A stretch of 64,000 bases of DNA, from NCBI RefSeq assembly GCF_029027405.1, contig NZ_CP093396.1:992001-1056000 (forward strand). The letters are read 5' to 3'. Made by a program: the position numbers and the translations under genes. Numbering within the stretch: the stretch's first letter is position 1; every line of letters starts with the position of its first letter. Under the pieces are notes generated by a model. The model was not told where the DNA came from. It did no database searches and saw only the letters and a program-made list of their open reading frames with translations. Below, in pieces: positions 26,591 to 36,804 of this stretch. This DNA is from Sulfurimonas sp. (GTDB lineage Bacteria; Campylobacterota; Campylobacteria; Campylobacterales; Sulfurimonadaceae).

Positions 26591-26836
26591 ATGAAGTTAT
26601 TTGTGATGATTATTTTAGGGTTTAGTTTATTGTTTGGAAGTGTTGATATTAACACCGCTTCAAAGAAAGAGTTAAGTAGTTTAAATGGCATCGGAACTAT
26701 AAAAGCAGAGGCAATTATTGCTTATAGAAAAACAAATTGTTTTAAAAATGTAAAAGAACTTGCAAAAGTAAAAGGCATTGGTAATAAAACTGTTGAAAAA
26801 AATAAAAGTGATTTAACTGCAAGTCCTTGTAAATAG
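26591..26836 (+). CDS. ComEA-like helix-hairpin-helix DNA-binding protein
   Basis: An 81-residue protein: signal peptide (MKLFVMIILGFSLLFG), then VDINTASKKELSSLNGIGTIKAEAI and the second hairpin LAKVKGIGNKTVEK, the paired HhH motif of ComEA. Such proteins bind incoming double-stranded DNA in the periplasm during transformation. Like other Campylobacterota versions it lacks the membrane anchor seen in Gram-positive ComEA. The exported LigE ligase lies 1.3 kb upstream. Confidence 0.88.
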   Translation: MKLFVMIILGFSLLFGSVDINTASKKELSSLNGIGTIKAEAIIAYRKTNCFKNVKELAKVKGIGNKTVEKNKSDLTASPCK

Positions 26837-26891
26837 TTAGTCCTAAAAAAAAACAATTGGTGAAAATGAAGATATTGGTAAATTATAATTT

Positions 26892-28259
26892 ATGACGAAT
26901 ATAATCTTATGTGGGGGAAGTGGTACTAGACTATGGCCTATTAGTCGTACATTAATGCCAAAACAATTTGTAAAACTTTTTGATGAAAAATCATTGTTTC
27001 AGTTGACAGTTGAGAGAAATTCTAAAATATGTGATAGTCAATATATAGTTTCAAATACGGAACAATATTTTTTAGCACTTGATCAACTTGAAGAGTTGAA
27101 TAAAACTAATAATAAATATTTATTGGAACCAATTGGAAGGAATACAGCACCTGCAATTGCCTTAGCTTGTATGGCTCTTAGTCCTGATGAAGTAGTATTG
27201 GTCACACCATCAGATCATCTTATAAAAGATGAGATTGAATATGAGAAAGTATTAAACAAAGCTCAAAAATTAGCGAATGACGGTTTTCTTATAACATTTG
27301 GCATTACTCCAACATTTGTAGAAATAGGGTTTGGATATATTGAGAGCGAAGGCTTGAATGTAAAAGCTTTTCACGAAAAACCAGATTTTAAAACAGCTGA
27401 GCGATATTTACAGGCAGGAAACTATTATTGGAATTCTGGAATGTTCTGTTTTAAAGCAGGAGTATTTTTAGATGAACTTAAAAAATACTCTCCAAATATT
27501 TACAAGTCTTCAGTAAAAGCCTTTAACAATGCAAAAAAAGAAGACACTATTAGAATTAAACATGATGATATGCTAGATATTCCAGAAGATAGTATTGACT
27601 ATGCCGTTATGGAAAAATCAAGTATTGTTAAAGTTGTAGCCTCGGATATAAAATGGTCTGATGTTGGAAGCTTTGACGCACTCTTTGAAGAACTTCCAAA
27701 AGATGAAAATAATAATACTAAGAATGATAAACATATTTCAATTGACTCAAAAAACAATCTTATATACGGTCAAAATAAATATATAGCTACAATAGATATT
27801 GAAAATATGATTATTGTTGATACTGGGGATGCTATACTTATCAGCAAAAGGGGAAGTTCTCAAAAAGTAAAAAAAGTTATAGCAGAGATTAAAAAAACAA
27901 CTAACTTGCATAATATTCATTTAACAGGTCATAGACCATGGGGAACATATACTATACTTGAAGATTCCATAGGTTACAAGATAAAAAGAATCGAAGTTAA
28001 ACCTAAAAAAAGATTATCTTTACAAAGACATAAGTATAGGAATGAGCATTGGGTAGTTGTAAGTGGTTGTGCGACTGTAACGATAAATGAAGATACATTT
28101 GTACTAAATCAAAATGAATCAACATACATCAAAGCAGGCGATGTTCACAGACTTTTAAATGATACTAACAAACCATTAGTTATAATAGAAGCACAAGTAG
28201 GTAGTTATACAGGCGAAGATGATATCCAAAGATTAGAAGATGATTATAAAAGGAACTAG
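26892..28259 (+). CDS. manC: Mannose-1-phosphate guanylyltransferase / mannose-6-phosphate isomerase
   Basis: Makes GDP-mannose. The 455-residue protein has an N-terminal nucleotidyltransferase domain (LCGGSGTRLWPISR, PKQF) and a C-terminal cupin isomerase domain (RPWGTY, then SLQRHKYRNEHWVVV and YIKAGDVHRL). It is the first gene of the polysaccharide locus and is followed 4 bases later by gmd, giving the GDP-mannose to GDP-fucose route. Mannose-1-phosphate can come from the phosphomannomutase encoded at 60241. Confidence 0.96.
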   Translation: MTNIILCGGSGTRLWPISRTLMPKQFVKLFDEKSLFQLTVERNSKICDSQYIVSNTEQYFLALDQLEELNKTNNKYLLEPIGRNTAPAIALACMALSPDEVVLVTPSDHLIKDEIEYEKVLNKAQKLANDGFLITFGITPTFVEIGFGYIESEGLNVKAFHEKPDFKTAERYLQAGNYYWNSGMFCFKAGVFLDELKKYSPNIYKSSVKAFNNAKKEDTIRIKHDDMLDIPEDSIDYAVMEKSSIVKVVASDIKWSDVGSFDALFEELPKDENNNTKNDKHISIDSKNNLIYGQNKYIATIDIENMIIVDTGDAILISKRGSSQKVKKVIAEIKKTTNLHNIHLTGHRPWGTYTILEDSIGYKIKRIEVKPKKRLSLQRHKYRNEHWVVVSGCATVTINEDTFVLNQNESTYIKAGDVHRLLNDTNKPLVIIEAQVGSYTGEDDIQRLEDDYKRN

Positions 28260-28263
28260 ATAG

Positions 28264-29382
28264 ATGAGGGAAAAAGTAGCATTAATAACAGGAATAACAG
28301 GACAGGATGGAAGTTATTTAGCTGAGTTCTTGTTAAAAAAAGCTTATATAGTTCATGGCATAAAAAGAAGAAGTTCACTTTTTAATACTGACCGCATAGA
28401 CCACCTCTATCAAGATCCACATGTAGAAAATAGAAACTTAATCTTACACTACGGTGATATGACGGATAGTATGAACTTAACTCGTATTATTCAAGAAGTT
28501 CAACCAGATGAAATATATAACTTAGCGGCTATGAGTCATGTCGCTGTATCTTTTGAAACTCCTGAGTATGTTGCCAATGCAGATGGTACAGGAACGCTTA
28601 GAATTCTTGAAGCTGTTAAACTTTTAGGGCTTACAAAAAAAACAAAAATATATCAAGCTTCTACTTCTGAGCTATATGGGAAAGTGCAAGAAACTCCTCA
28701 AAGTGAAACAACACCATTTTATCCAAGAAGTCCTTATGCAGTAGCAAAAATGTACGCATACTGGATAACTGTGAACTATAGGGAAGCTTATGGTATGTTT
28801 GCTTGTAATGGAATTTTGTTTAATCATGAGTCTCCAGTAAGAGGTGAGACTTTTGTAACGAGAAAGATTACAAGAGCAGCATCTAAAATAGCATTAGGAT
28901 TACAAGATAAATTGTACCTTGGCAACTTAGATGCTAAAAGGGATTGGGGTCATGCAAAAGACTATGTAAGAATGATGTGGTTAATTCTTCAAGCTGATGA
29001 AGCACAAGACTGGGTTATAGCAACTGGCGAGACTACAACAGTAAGAGATTTTGTAAAAATGAGTTTTGCTTATGCAGGAATAGAGTTAGAATTTAAAGGC
29101 GAAGGTGTAGATGAAAAAGCATTTGTAATATCTTGTTCAAATCCAGATTATCAAGTTGAAATAGGAAAAGAAGTTGTTTCAGTGGATCCTAAATATTTTA
29201 GACCTACAGAAGTTGACTTACTTTTAGGTGACCCTACTAAAGCAGAAACAAAACTTGGATGGAAAAGAGAGTATAAATTAGATGAACTTGTAAATGACAT
29301 GATGAAATCAGACCTAAAACTTATGACAAAAGATGTATATCTACAAGAGGGTGGATATAAAACTATGAGTTATTTTGAATAA
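28264..29382 (+). CDS. gmd: GDP-mannose 4,6-dehydratase
   Basis: A 372-residue SDR enzyme converting GDP-mannose to GDP-4-keto-6-deoxymannose. Seen: [19 protein letters not shown] nucleotide-binding start, [31 protein letters not shown] (Tyr-x3-Lys), and [20 protein letters not shown], all characteristic of Gmd. Normal length. Two bases before fcl. Confidence 0.97.
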   Translation: MREKVALITGITGQDGSYLAEFLLKKAYIVHGIKRRSSLFNTDRIDHLYQDPHVENRNLILHYGDMTDSMNLTRIIQEVQPDEIYNLAAMSHVAVSFETPEYVANADGTGTLRILEAVKLLGLTKKTKIYQASTSELYGKVQETPQSETTPFYPRSPYAVAKMYAYWITVNYREAYGMFACNGILFNHESPVRGETFVTRKITRAASKIALGLQDKLYLGNLDAKRDWGHAKDYVRMMWLILQADEAQDWVIATGETTTVRDFVKMSFAYAGIELEFKGEGVDEKAFVISCSNPDYQVEIGKEVVSVDPKYFRPTEVDLLLGDPTKAETKLGWKREYKLDELVNDMMKSDLKLMTKDVYLQEGGYKTMSYFE

Positions 29383-29384
29383 TA

Positions 29385-30344
29385 ATGAATAAAAATAGCA
29401 AAATATATATTGCAGGGCATAAAGGACTAGTAGGTTCAGCAATAGTAAAAAACTTAAAATCTAAAGGCTATACAAATTTAATATATAAAACTCATAAAGA
29501 GTTGGATTTATTAGACCAAATGGCAGTAGAAAACTTCTTTGAAAAAGAAAAACCAGAGTATGTTGTCTTGGCTGCTGCAAAAGTTGGTGGAATAGTTGCT
29601 AACAATACTTACAGAGCTGACTTCATTTATGAGAACCTACAAATTCAAAATAATGTAATCCACCAGAGCTATAAACATAATGTAAAAAAATTACTTTTTT
29701 TAGGAAGTACTTGCATCTACCCAAAAAATGCACCACAGCCCATGACTGAAGACAGTTTACTTACTAGTCCTTTAGAGTATACAAACGAACCTTATGCCAT
29801 AGCAAAAATAGCAGGTATCAAAATGTGTGAGTCTTACAATATTCAGTATGACACAAATTTTATATCTGTAATGCCTACAAATCTATATGGACCAAACGAT
29901 AATTTCGATTTAGAAACTTCTCATGTACTTCCCGCACTACTTAGAAAAATGCATGAAGCAAAACTTAACAATATCCCTCAAGTAGAGATATGGGGAAGTG
30001 GAAAACCAAGAAGAGAATTTTTATATAGTGAAGATATGGCTGATGCTTGCGTATTTTTACTTGAATGTAGAGATGCTAACGTTACATATACAAAAGATTT
30101 AAAAGAAATAAGAAATACACATATAAATATAGGTACAGGTGTAGATATATCTATAAAACAGTTGGCATTGAGTATTAAAAAAATAGTTGGATATGATGGT
30201 GAATTGTATTTTAATGATACTAAACCAGATGGTACTATGGTAAAGCTGACTAACCCATCTAAACTTAATGAGTTAGGGTGGAAATATAAGATTGAGCTTG
30301 AAGATGGTATCAAAATGATGTATGAGTGGTATTTAAAAAGATGA
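29385..30344 (+). CDS. fcl: GDP-L-fucose synthase
   Basis: A 319-residue SDR epimerase/reductase completing GDP-L-fucose. Motifs: [50 protein letters not shown] (Tyr-x3-Lys), and [17 protein letters not shown], the Fcl signature. It ends ATGA-coupled to an AlbA_2-domain gene that is not a sugar enzyme, which suggests later insertion into the operon. Confidence 0.97.
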   Translation: MNKNSKIYIAGHKGLVGSAIVKNLKSKGYTNLIYKTHKELDLLDQMAVENFFEKEKPEYVVLAAAKVGGIVANNTYRADFIYENLQIQNNVIHQSYKHNVKKLLFLGSTCIYPKNAPQPMTEDSLLTSPLEYTNEPYAIAKIAGIKMCESYNIQYDTNFISVMPTNLYGPNDNFDLETSHVLPALLRKMHEAKLNNIPQVEIWGSGKPRREFLYSEDMADACVFLLECRDANVTYTKDLKEIRNTHINIGTGVDISIKQLALSIKKIVGYDGELYFNDTKPDGTMVKLTNPSKLNELGWKYKIELEDGIKMMYEWYLKR

Positions 30345-31696
30345 TAGTAACACCAAAAGAACTTTTACTAGCTATAGCTGATGGAGAAAGTGAAACATTA
30401 GAATTTAAAATATCTTTTCAAAAAGAAGTTATTGAATCTATCGTGGCTTTTTCCAATGCTAGAGGTGGAAAAGTTTTTGTAGGAGTTGATGACCTTGGTA
30501 AAATAGTTGGTGTTGAACTTACTAAAGAAAGTTTACAAAACTGGATAAATCAAATTAAACAAAATAGTTCACCTTCAATTATTCCTAATATAAATATTAT
30601 TGAAATATACAAAAAAAATGTAGTAATTATAGAAGTAAAAGAGTACCCTATTAAACCAGTAAGTTACAAAAACAGGTATCTTCTAAGAAGAAAAAACTCA
30701 AACCATGTTATGAGTATGGAAGAGATTGCAAATGAATACTTGAAAACTAAAAATAGTTCTTGGGATTATTATATAGATACATCTCAAGACTTTAACGATA
30801 TAAGTTTGGAGAAAATAGAAAGATTTATTAAAAGAGTTGAGAAAACTTTTAATAAATCTTTTGCAGATACTCCTATGAAAATACTGCAAAAGTACAGCTT
30901 AGTGCAAGATGATAAAATAACTTTTGGAGCATATTTATTATTTGTCAAAGATTTCTGCCTTATCAGTGGCATACAAGCAGGACGATTTAAAACTTCAACA
31001 GATATTATAGACAGTATCTCTTTAAATTGTGATATTTTAAATGAAGTTGATGAATTGATAATATTTATACGAAAACATCTTATGGTTGAATACATTATTA
31101 CAGGTAGCCCCCAAAGAGAAGAAAGGTATGACTATCCATTAGATGCTATAAGAGAGATAGTTTTAAATATGATTGTTCATAGAGACTATAGAGATAGCAG
31201 TGATTCTGTTATTAAGATATTTGATGACAGAATAGAATTTTTTAATCCTGGAAATTTATATGATGGATTAACTATCGAACAACTTATTTCAAATAATTAT
31301 GAATCAAAAACAAGAAATAAGCTGATTTCTCTTATGTTTAAAGAGTGTGGTCTTATAGAAAAGTATGGTTCAGGAATAAGTAGGATTAAAAAGTTTTGTA
31401 TAGAGCATAATATTGTAGCACCTAAATTTGAAGAGATACAAAAAGGTTTTAGAGTTACGCTATATAAAGAAAAACTAGCTGAGGGAATAAATGAGGGAAT
31501 AAATGAGGGAATAAATGAGGGAATAAAATCTCTTTTTAGTTTTATAAAAAACAATCCATCGCAAAGAATATCTCATATATCAGATAATTTAAATATTCCT
31601 TCTAAAACACTAGAAAGGTGGATAAAACAACTCAGAGATGAAAAAAAAATAATATACAAAGGAAGTAAAAAAACTGGTGGGTATTTTTGTTTATGA
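30341..31696 (+). CDS. AlbA_2/Schlafen-type putative transcriptional regulator
   Basis: About 451 residues from the ATG at 30341, which overlaps the fcl TGA and is preferred over one 15 bases upstream. The N-terminus is an AlbA_2 domain ([31 protein letters not shown]). The middle holds a GHKL-like ATPase segment ([39 protein letters not shown]). The C-terminus is a winged-helix region after a four-residue tandem repeat, EGIN x3 plus EGIK. Such proteins are accessory, often near defence or mobile genes. The target is unknown; it may control the locus or be a passenger. Confidence 0.85.
   Translation: MIVTPKELLLAIADGESETLEFKISFQKEVIESIVAFSNARGGKVFVGVDDLGKIVGVELTKESLQNWINQIKQNSSPSIIPNINIIEIYKKNVVIIEVKEYPIKPVSYKNRYLLRRKNSNHVMSMEEIANEYLKTKNSSWDYYIDTSQDFNDISLEKIERFIKRVEKTFNKSFADTPMKILQKYSLVQDDKITFGAYLLFVKDFCLISGIQAGRFKTSTDIIDSISLNCDILNEVDELIIFIRKHLMVEYIITGSPQREERYDYPLDAIREIVLNMIVHRDYRDSSDSVIKIFDDRIEFFNPGNLYDGLTIEQLISNNYESKTRNKLISLMFKECGLIEKYGSGISRIKKFCIEHNIVAPKFEEIQKGFRVTLYKEKLAEGINEGINEGINEGIKSLFSFIKNNPSQRISHISDNLNIPSKTLERWIKQLRDEKKIIYKGSKKTGGYFCL
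31481..31528 (+). repeat. Four tandem 12-base units in the AlbA_2 gene
   Basis: GAGGGAATAAAT repeated three times plus a near-identical fourth unit, encoding EGIN/EGIK. A multiple of three, so slippage would change linker length between the ATPase and winged-helix parts without a frameshift. Confidence 0.9.
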
Positions 31697-33024
31697 TTGC
31701 TAAACTAAAATCCCTAAAAAATCATCAAGGCTTTATGAAATATTTTAAAAACACTTCATGGCTTTTTGGTGAAAAAATACTCCGTATGGTGGTAGGTTTA
31801 TTTGTAGGGATTTGGGTAGCCAGATATTTAGGTCCTGAACAGTTTGGACTTTTTTCTTATGCACAAAGTTTTGTAGGACTTTTTGCAGCTATTGCTACTC
31901 TTGGACTTGATGGTATAGTTGTAAGAGAGCTTGTTAAAGATGAAAGCAAAAGAGATGAGCTTATAGGTACAGCTTTTTGGCTTAAAGCAGTGGGGGCGTT
32001 TGTTGTTTTGCTTATATTGGCTATTGCTATTAATTTTACATCCAATGATACCTATACAAATACATTAGTATTTATCATAGCGTCTGCTACTATATTTCAA
32101 AGCTTCAATGTAGTAGATTTTTATTTTCAAAGTAAAGTAATGAGTAAATATGCAGTGTATGCAAATATTATAAGTTTATTTATGAGTAGTATAGTAAAAG
32201 TCGCACTACTTTTAAATGAAGCCCCACTTATAGCTTTTGCATGGGTAATACTTTTCGATAGTTTTGTTCTAGCTATGGGATTTATCTATTTTTATATTAA
32301 AAATAACTCATCAGTTTTCAAGTGGAAATTTGATAAAATTGTTGCTGTTAGTTTATTGAAAGATTCTTGGCCACTTATGTTTACTGTTGTCATGGTTATG
32401 GTATATTTAAATGTAATTCCTATATTATTAAAATACTATCTTCATGATTTAACTTTGATTGGTCATTATCAAGTTGCTTTACGTATTACAATATTAATAG
32501 ATTTTATTCCAGTTATTTTAGTTAATTCTATTTTCCCATACTTGGTACAATCATCTTCAGATACTAAAAGGTATTTAAAAAATTTACAAATTATTTCGAA
32601 TTATTTTAATGTAATAGTCTTATTGTATTCCATTATGCTTATATTATTTTCAAAAGAAATTATTCTTTTATTATATGGAAAAGATTATTTATATTCTGCT
32701 GAACTATTTAAATATATGGTACTATTAAATTTCTTTTCTTTTCATGGTTATTTGAGTGGAAGGTATTATATTATTGCTAAACTTGAGAAACAGTATCTTT
32801 TACGAGTTATATTAGGCTTATTAGTTTTATTGATGTCCTCAGCATATCTGATTCCGAAATATCAAGTAGAAGGTGCAATAATATCTTTATTACTTTCAGA
32901 ATTAATGGTAGTATTTATATCAGATATTTTTTATTTAAATAAAACAAAAGATATTTTAATGATAAAATTAAAAAGTTTATATTTATTTGTAAATTATAAA
33001 TCATATGTAAGGAATAATAAATGA
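31693..33024 (+). CDS. Wzx-like polysaccharide flippase (MOP superfamily) 1
   Basis: About 443 residues from the ATG at 31693, ATGA-overlapped with the previous stop (a TTG at 31687 is the alternative). Twelve or so hydrophobic segments. The N-terminal WLFGEKILRMVVGLFVGIWV followed by ARYLGPEQFGLFSYAQS is typical of PST/Wzx O-unit flippases. It flips undecaprenyl-linked repeat units across the inner membrane. A second, unrelated-looking flippase is encoded at 52759, so the locus may merge two export systems. Confidence 0.88.
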   Translation: MIAKLKSLKNHQGFMKYFKNTSWLFGEKILRMVVGLFVGIWVARYLGPEQFGLFSYAQSFVGLFAAIATLGLDGIVVRELVKDESKRDELIGTAFWLKAVGAFVVLLILAIAINFTSNDTYTNTLVFIIASATIFQSFNVVDFYFQSKVMSKYAVYANIISLFMSSIVKVALLLNEAPLIAFAWVILFDSFVLAMGFIYFYIKNNSSVFKWKFDKIVAVSLLKDSWPLMFTVVMVMVYLNVIPILLKYYLHDLTLIGHYQVALRITILIDFIPVILVNSIFPYLVQSSSDTKRYLKNLQIISNYFNVIVLLYSIMLILFSKEIILLLYGKDYLYSAELFKYMVLLNFFSFHGYLSGRYYIIAKLEKQYLLRVILGLLVLLMSSAYLIPKYQVEGAIISLLLSELMVVFISDIFYLNKTKDILMIKLKSLYLFVNYKSYVRNNK

Positions 33025-33752
33025 AGAATGTAGTTTTTTTAGACTTTGATGGAGTGTTATTTAATACCGTTAAAGAAGCGTATATAGTATCTATGATAGC
33101 TTTAAATAATGAAAATACAATCAATAATTTAAGTTTTAATTCTAATGAATATAAATTATTTTCAAAATTTAGATATTTAGTTTCTCCTGCTTGGAATTAT
33201 AAATATATATTAAAATTAATAATAGAAGATAAAATTAATAATTTTGAATTAAATTATCGATGCTTAAAGAATAAAGCGAATAAAAATGAGTATATAAAAT
33301 TTGAGGAATCGTATTTTAATACAAGAAAAAAGTTAAAAAATCTGTATTTTAAAAAATGGCTTAAATTAAATGAACCTTATAAATTTTTTGAATTGATAAA
33401 ATCTTTTTTGATAAATTTGGCTGATAATTTTATCATTGTTACTACAAAAGATAAAGCAACAGTTTTAAAGTTATTAGAGTTAAATGGTATATATTTTAAT
33501 TCAAAACACATATACGATAATAAAGATTTTGAAATTTTTAAGGATAAAGCTAATATAATAAAGGATATTATGAATATAGAAAATATAACAAAAGCTATTT
33601 TTGTAGATGATAATTTAGATCATTTATTGCTTTGTAAAAATATAAATAATTTAGATGTATATCAAGCTAACTGGGGTTATATTTCAGAAAAAGATTCTAA
33701 TGCCGTTGATGAAAAAACCATTATAAGTAAAATTGAAAAATTAATAGGATAA
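33021..33752 (+). CDS. HAD-family hydrolase
   Basis: A 243-residue, very AT-rich gene product. HAD motif I is VVFLDFDGVLFNT (DxDG). The helical cap is rich in Lys and Asn. Motif II is FIIVTTKDK, and motif IV is FVDDNLDH. Probably a sugar-phosphate phosphatase. It overlaps the flippase stop by 4 bases and is 2 bases ahead of the aldolase gene. With the aldolase and two cytidylyltransferase-like genes it may make a CMP-activated acidic sugar, dephosphorylating the intermediate (inferred). Confidence 0.75.
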   Translation: MKNVVFLDFDGVLFNTVKEAYIVSMIALNNENTINNLSFNSNEYKLFSKFRYLVSPAWNYKYILKLIIEDKINNFELNYRCLKNKANKNEYIKFEESYFNTRKKLKNLYFKKWLKLNEPYKFFELIKSFLINLADNFIIVTTKDKATVLKLLELNGIYFNSKHIYDNKDFEIFKDKANIIKDIMNIENITKAIFVDDNLDHLLLCKNINNLDVYQANWGYISEKDSNAVDEKTIISKIEKLIG

Positions 33753-33754
33753 AT

Positions 33755-34525
33755 ATGTTTAGTATTGAAAAAAGACTGTACGAACAGCTTTGCATTCTTA
33801 GAGATGAATATAAATTAGAAGGCATTAAAGCGGAGTTCGAAGCAGAGGGTTCTTCTTTTAGGGACTTAATGCGACTTAGAAGACTTACTTCTAAAGCTAA
33901 TGTAAAGTTGTTTATAAAAATAGGTGGAGTAGAAGCAATTCGAGATATTAAAGATGCCTTAGAAATAGATGTGGATGGACTAATTGCTCCCATGGTAGAG
34001 AGTAAATTTGGAGCTAAAAAATTTTTTGATAGTTTAGAAAAAATATATGGTTCTCATAAAATTCATACAACGCTAAATCTTGAAACTAAAAATGCTATGA
34101 ATCAGTTAGATGAAATTTTAGAATTTGCAAATGGGAAGTTTGATAATATCACAATTGGTCGTTCTGATTTAACTGCATCCTATTTTGATGATAATATAAA
34201 ACCAGATAGTGAATTTACATTCAAACTTTTAAATGAAATTGGACAAAAAATTAAGGATAAACATTTAACTTTTACAGTAGGAGGAAGTGTTTCTTCCAAA
34301 ACAATTAAAAAAATAGAGAATCAATATAAAGGTTTAATAGAACTAATATATAAATTAGAAACAAGAAAAGTAATTTTACCTATGAAGTCTTTTATTGAAA
34401 ATAAAGAAGCAATTAAGGAAGCAATAAAATTTGAAGAATTGTATATTCTATCAAAAAAAGAGTTTTCCGATCTCCACATGGCTTCTGAAATAGCAAGATT
34501 AACTGAATTAAAGAGGAGAATGTAA
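33755..34525 (+). CDS. HpcH/HpaI-type aldolase (citrate lyase family)
   Basis: A 256-residue class II pyruvate aldolase-like TIM barrel: GIKAEFEAEGSSFRDLMRLR, KIGGVEAIRDI, PMVESKFGA, NLETKNAM (metal-binding Glu) and ITIGRSDLTASYFDD (metal-binding Asp). Such enzymes make or break bonds between pyruvate or acetyl units and aldehydes. In this setting it could build a 3-deoxy-2-ulosonic acid from pyruvate and an aldose, in place of the PEP-using NeuB or KdsA type synthases that are absent here. Substrate unknown. Confidence 0.75.
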   Translation: MFSIEKRLYEQLCILRDEYKLEGIKAEFEAEGSSFRDLMRLRRLTSKANVKLFIKIGGVEAIRDIKDALEIDVDGLIAPMVESKFGAKKFFDSLEKIYGSHKIHTTLNLETKNAMNQLDEILEFANGKFDNITIGRSDLTASYFDDNIKPDSEFTFKLLNEIGQKIKDKHLTFTVGGSVSSKTIKKIENQYKGLIELIYKLETRKVILPMKSFIENKEAIKEAIKFEELYILSKKEFSDLHMASEIARLTELKRRM

Positions 34526-35172
34526 TGAATTTTGCACTAATAATACCTGCACAAGAAACAAATAAATATCATAAATTTGGTGACTTAGCTCCCTTTGGCG
34601 ACACGACACTTTTAGAATGGAAAATATCTCAGTGCAAAGAGTTTGCTAAATCAAGTCAAATATATATTAGTTCTAGTAGTTCTATTATTAAAGATATTGC
34701 ACTAAAGGAAGAAGTCAATTTTATAAAACGGCATATAAATTTAAAATATGAAGATATGATTAGTGAAACTATAAAAAATTTAAATGTTGAACATATAATA
34801 TGGATTCACACTACATCTCCTTTTATGTGTTCTCAAATTTATTCAAAAATGTATGATAACTATCAAGATGAAAATTTAAATTCATTAGTATCTGTAGAAA
34901 TAAAAAAAGAATATGTATTTTATAAAAATAAAAAGTTGAATTTTAAAGATAATTTTATATCCAGAAAAAGTATTGATCCTATATATATCGTGACAAATGG
35001 TTGTTTTATTATAAATAAAAATATTTTACAAGAGAATAAGAATTTAATTACAGTAGATACAACTTTTTTTGAAGTTGACTCTTTTGTTGCTACTGAAATA
35101 AAAGAACCAAGTGATTACATGATTGCTAAAGATATGATTTCAATTTATTTTAGGAAGGAATTGAATGTATAA
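34525..35172 (+). CDS. Cytidylyltransferase-like protein (NeuA/KdsB fold), atypical
   Basis: A 215-residue protein with a nucleotidyltransferase-like layout: start FALIIPAQ, then LEWKISQCKEF, HIIWIHTTSPFM (like the LQPTSP stretch of CMP-sugar synthetases) and FFEVDSFVATEI near the end. The usual RxGSKxxP loop is missing; the corresponding region reads ETNKYHKFGDLAPFG. So it is either a diverged CMP-sugar synthetase or has another activity. Overlaps the aldolase stop by one base and the epimerase start by 8. Confidence 0.6.
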   Translation: MNFALIIPAQETNKYHKFGDLAPFGDTTLLEWKISQCKEFAKSSQIYISSSSSIIKDIALKEEVNFIKRHINLKYEDMISETIKNLNVEHIIWIHTTSPFMCSQIYSKMYDNYQDENLNSLVSVEIKKEYVFYKNKKLNFKDNFISRKSIDPIYIVTNGCFIINKNILQENKNLITVDTTFFEVDSFVATEIKEPSDYMIAKDMISIYFRKELNV

Positions 35173-36088
35173 TATCCTTATTTCAGGAGGAGCTGGATTT
35201 ATAGGCACAGCTTTAGCAAAAAAACTGTTGACTTTAAATTATAAAATAACAATTATTGATTTGGAAAATAAATTTTCTTCAATTCACAATGAATTTGATT
35301 CATATATTTTAGATATTATTGACTATAAAAATTTTGAGATATTAAAAGGCAAGAATTATGATATTATATTTCATCTTGCAGCTCAAACATCTAGTGTAAT
35401 TTCCCAAGAAGAACCAACGCTAGATGTTGATACGAATGTAAAAGGAACATTAAATATTTGCAATTTTGCAAGAGAATGTAATGCAAAGAAAATAGTATTT
35501 GCTTCTTCTATGGCAACTTACGGTAATGTAGAAGGTAAAATTACAGAACAAAGCAAACAAATACCTTTGTCTAATTATGGTGTTTCAAAAGTTTCAGGAG
35601 AATATTATATAAATATGTATAACCAATTTGGCATTAAAAATACAATTTTTAGATTGTTTAATGTGTATGGTCCTGGTCAAGACATGTCAAATCTTAGGCA
35701 AGGTATGGCAAGTATTTTTATGGCTCAATCAATTACTTCGAATGAAATAAAAGTCACAGGCTCTTTTGATAGATATCGAGATTTTGTATATATAGATGAT
35801 GTTGTTGAGGCAATAATCCTCGGTATAGATGAAAAAACAGATTCGTCAATTTACAATGTTGGTTCAGAAAAAGCTACAACAGTTGCAGAATTATTAGATT
35901 TAATTTTAGAAATAAACGATAAGCCAAAAGGTGATTTTAAAGTTATAAATATTGGTTCTCATGACGGAGATCAATTTGGGTCTATTTCTGATTCTAGTAA
36001 ATTATTAGAATTAGGTTGGAAAGCAGACGTATCTTTATTGGTAGGTATGAAGAACATGTATATGTATGCAAAAAAAGTGCTACTATGA
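35165..36088 (+). CDS. NAD-dependent sugar epimerase/dehydratase
   Basis: A 307-residue extended SDR: ISGGAGFIGTALAKKLL, FHLAAQTSSV, FASSMATYG, YGVSKVSGEYY (Tyr-x3-Lys), RLFNVYGPGQD, and RDFVYIDDVVEA. Resembles UDP-glucose 4-epimerase-like enzymes of polysaccharide loci; the substrate cannot be read. Coupled to both neighbours (8-base overlap upstream, ATGA downstream). Confidence 0.82.
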   Translation: MYNILISGGAGFIGTALAKKLLTLNYKITIIDLENKFSSIHNEFDSYILDIIDYKNFEILKGKNYDIIFHLAAQTSSVISQEEPTLDVDTNVKGTLNICNFARECNAKKIVFASSMATYGNVEGKITEQSKQIPLSNYGVSKVSGEYYINMYNQFGIKNTIFRLFNVYGPGQDMSNLRQGMASIFMAQSITSNEIKVTGSFDRYRDFVYIDDVVEAIILGIDEKTDSSIYNVGSEKATTVAELLDLILEINDKPKGDFKVINIGSHDGDQFGSISDSSKLLELGWKADVSLLVGMKNMYMYAKKVLL

Positions 36089-36804
36089 ATATAGTGGCTT
36101 TATTAACAGGTAGAGGAAATAATACTTTAGCCAATAAAAATATTTTGCCAGTTTTAGGAAAACCACTTATTAGTTATCCTGCAAATGCAGCAAAAAAAGT
36201 AGATAAAATCAATCACTTTTATATAAGTAGTGATGATGAAAAAATTTTAAATGTTGCGGTTAATTTAGGGTATAAAAAAATATTGAGACCTAAATCACTT
36301 GCTTCAGCTTCTTCAAAACATATTGATGCAATTTTACATGCCGTAGAATATATGAAAATAAATGACAATATTATACCAGATATTCTAATAGTTTTTTTAG
36401 CAAATTCTGCTACAGTAAAAAGTGAATGGATAGAACAAGGAATTAATTATATTTTAAAAGATAATTCTATATCTGCAGTAGTTCCTGTTTATCAAGAACA
36501 AGATCATCATCCTTATCGTGCAAAACGATTAAATAAAGATGGAAGTTTAGATGCTTTTTTTGATTTTACAGATATTGAAGTATCTACAAACAGACAAGAG
36601 CTTGAGCCATGCTATTTTTTAGGACATAATTTTTGGGTATTGAATATGAAAAATTCTCTATATTCAAAAAATGGACAAAAACCATGGATTTTTTTAGGAA
36701 ATAATATAAAACCAATTATTGTAAATGAATGTTTTGATGTGCATACATTAGAGGATATTAAAAAAAGTGAAATATGGTTAAAAAATATAAATGAAATATA
36801 TTAA
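36085..36804 (+). CDS. Acylneuraminate cytidylyltransferase family protein
   Basis: About 239 residues from the ATG at 36085, chosen because it forms ATGA with the upstream stop; the frame is open further upstream. IVALLTGRGNNTLANKNI with LGKPLISYPANAAKKV fits the CMP-NeuAc synthetase start (GRGGSKxxxxKN) with changes. Later FLANSATVKSEWI and EVSTNRQELEP occur at positions where NeuA proteins recognise substrate. Would activate an acidic sugar with CTP. Second cytidylyltransferase-like gene within 2.3 kb. Confidence 0.75.
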   Translation: MNIVALLTGRGNNTLANKNILPVLGKPLISYPANAAKKVDKINHFYISSDDEKILNVAVNLGYKKILRPKSLASASSKHIDAILHAVEYMKINDNIIPDILIVFLANSATVKSEWIEQGINYILKDNSISAVVPVYQEQDHHPYRAKRLNKDGSLDAFFDFTDIEVSTNRQELEPCYFLGHNFWVLNMKNSLYSKNGQKPWIFLGNNIKPIIVNECFDVHTLEDIKKSEIWLKNINEIY

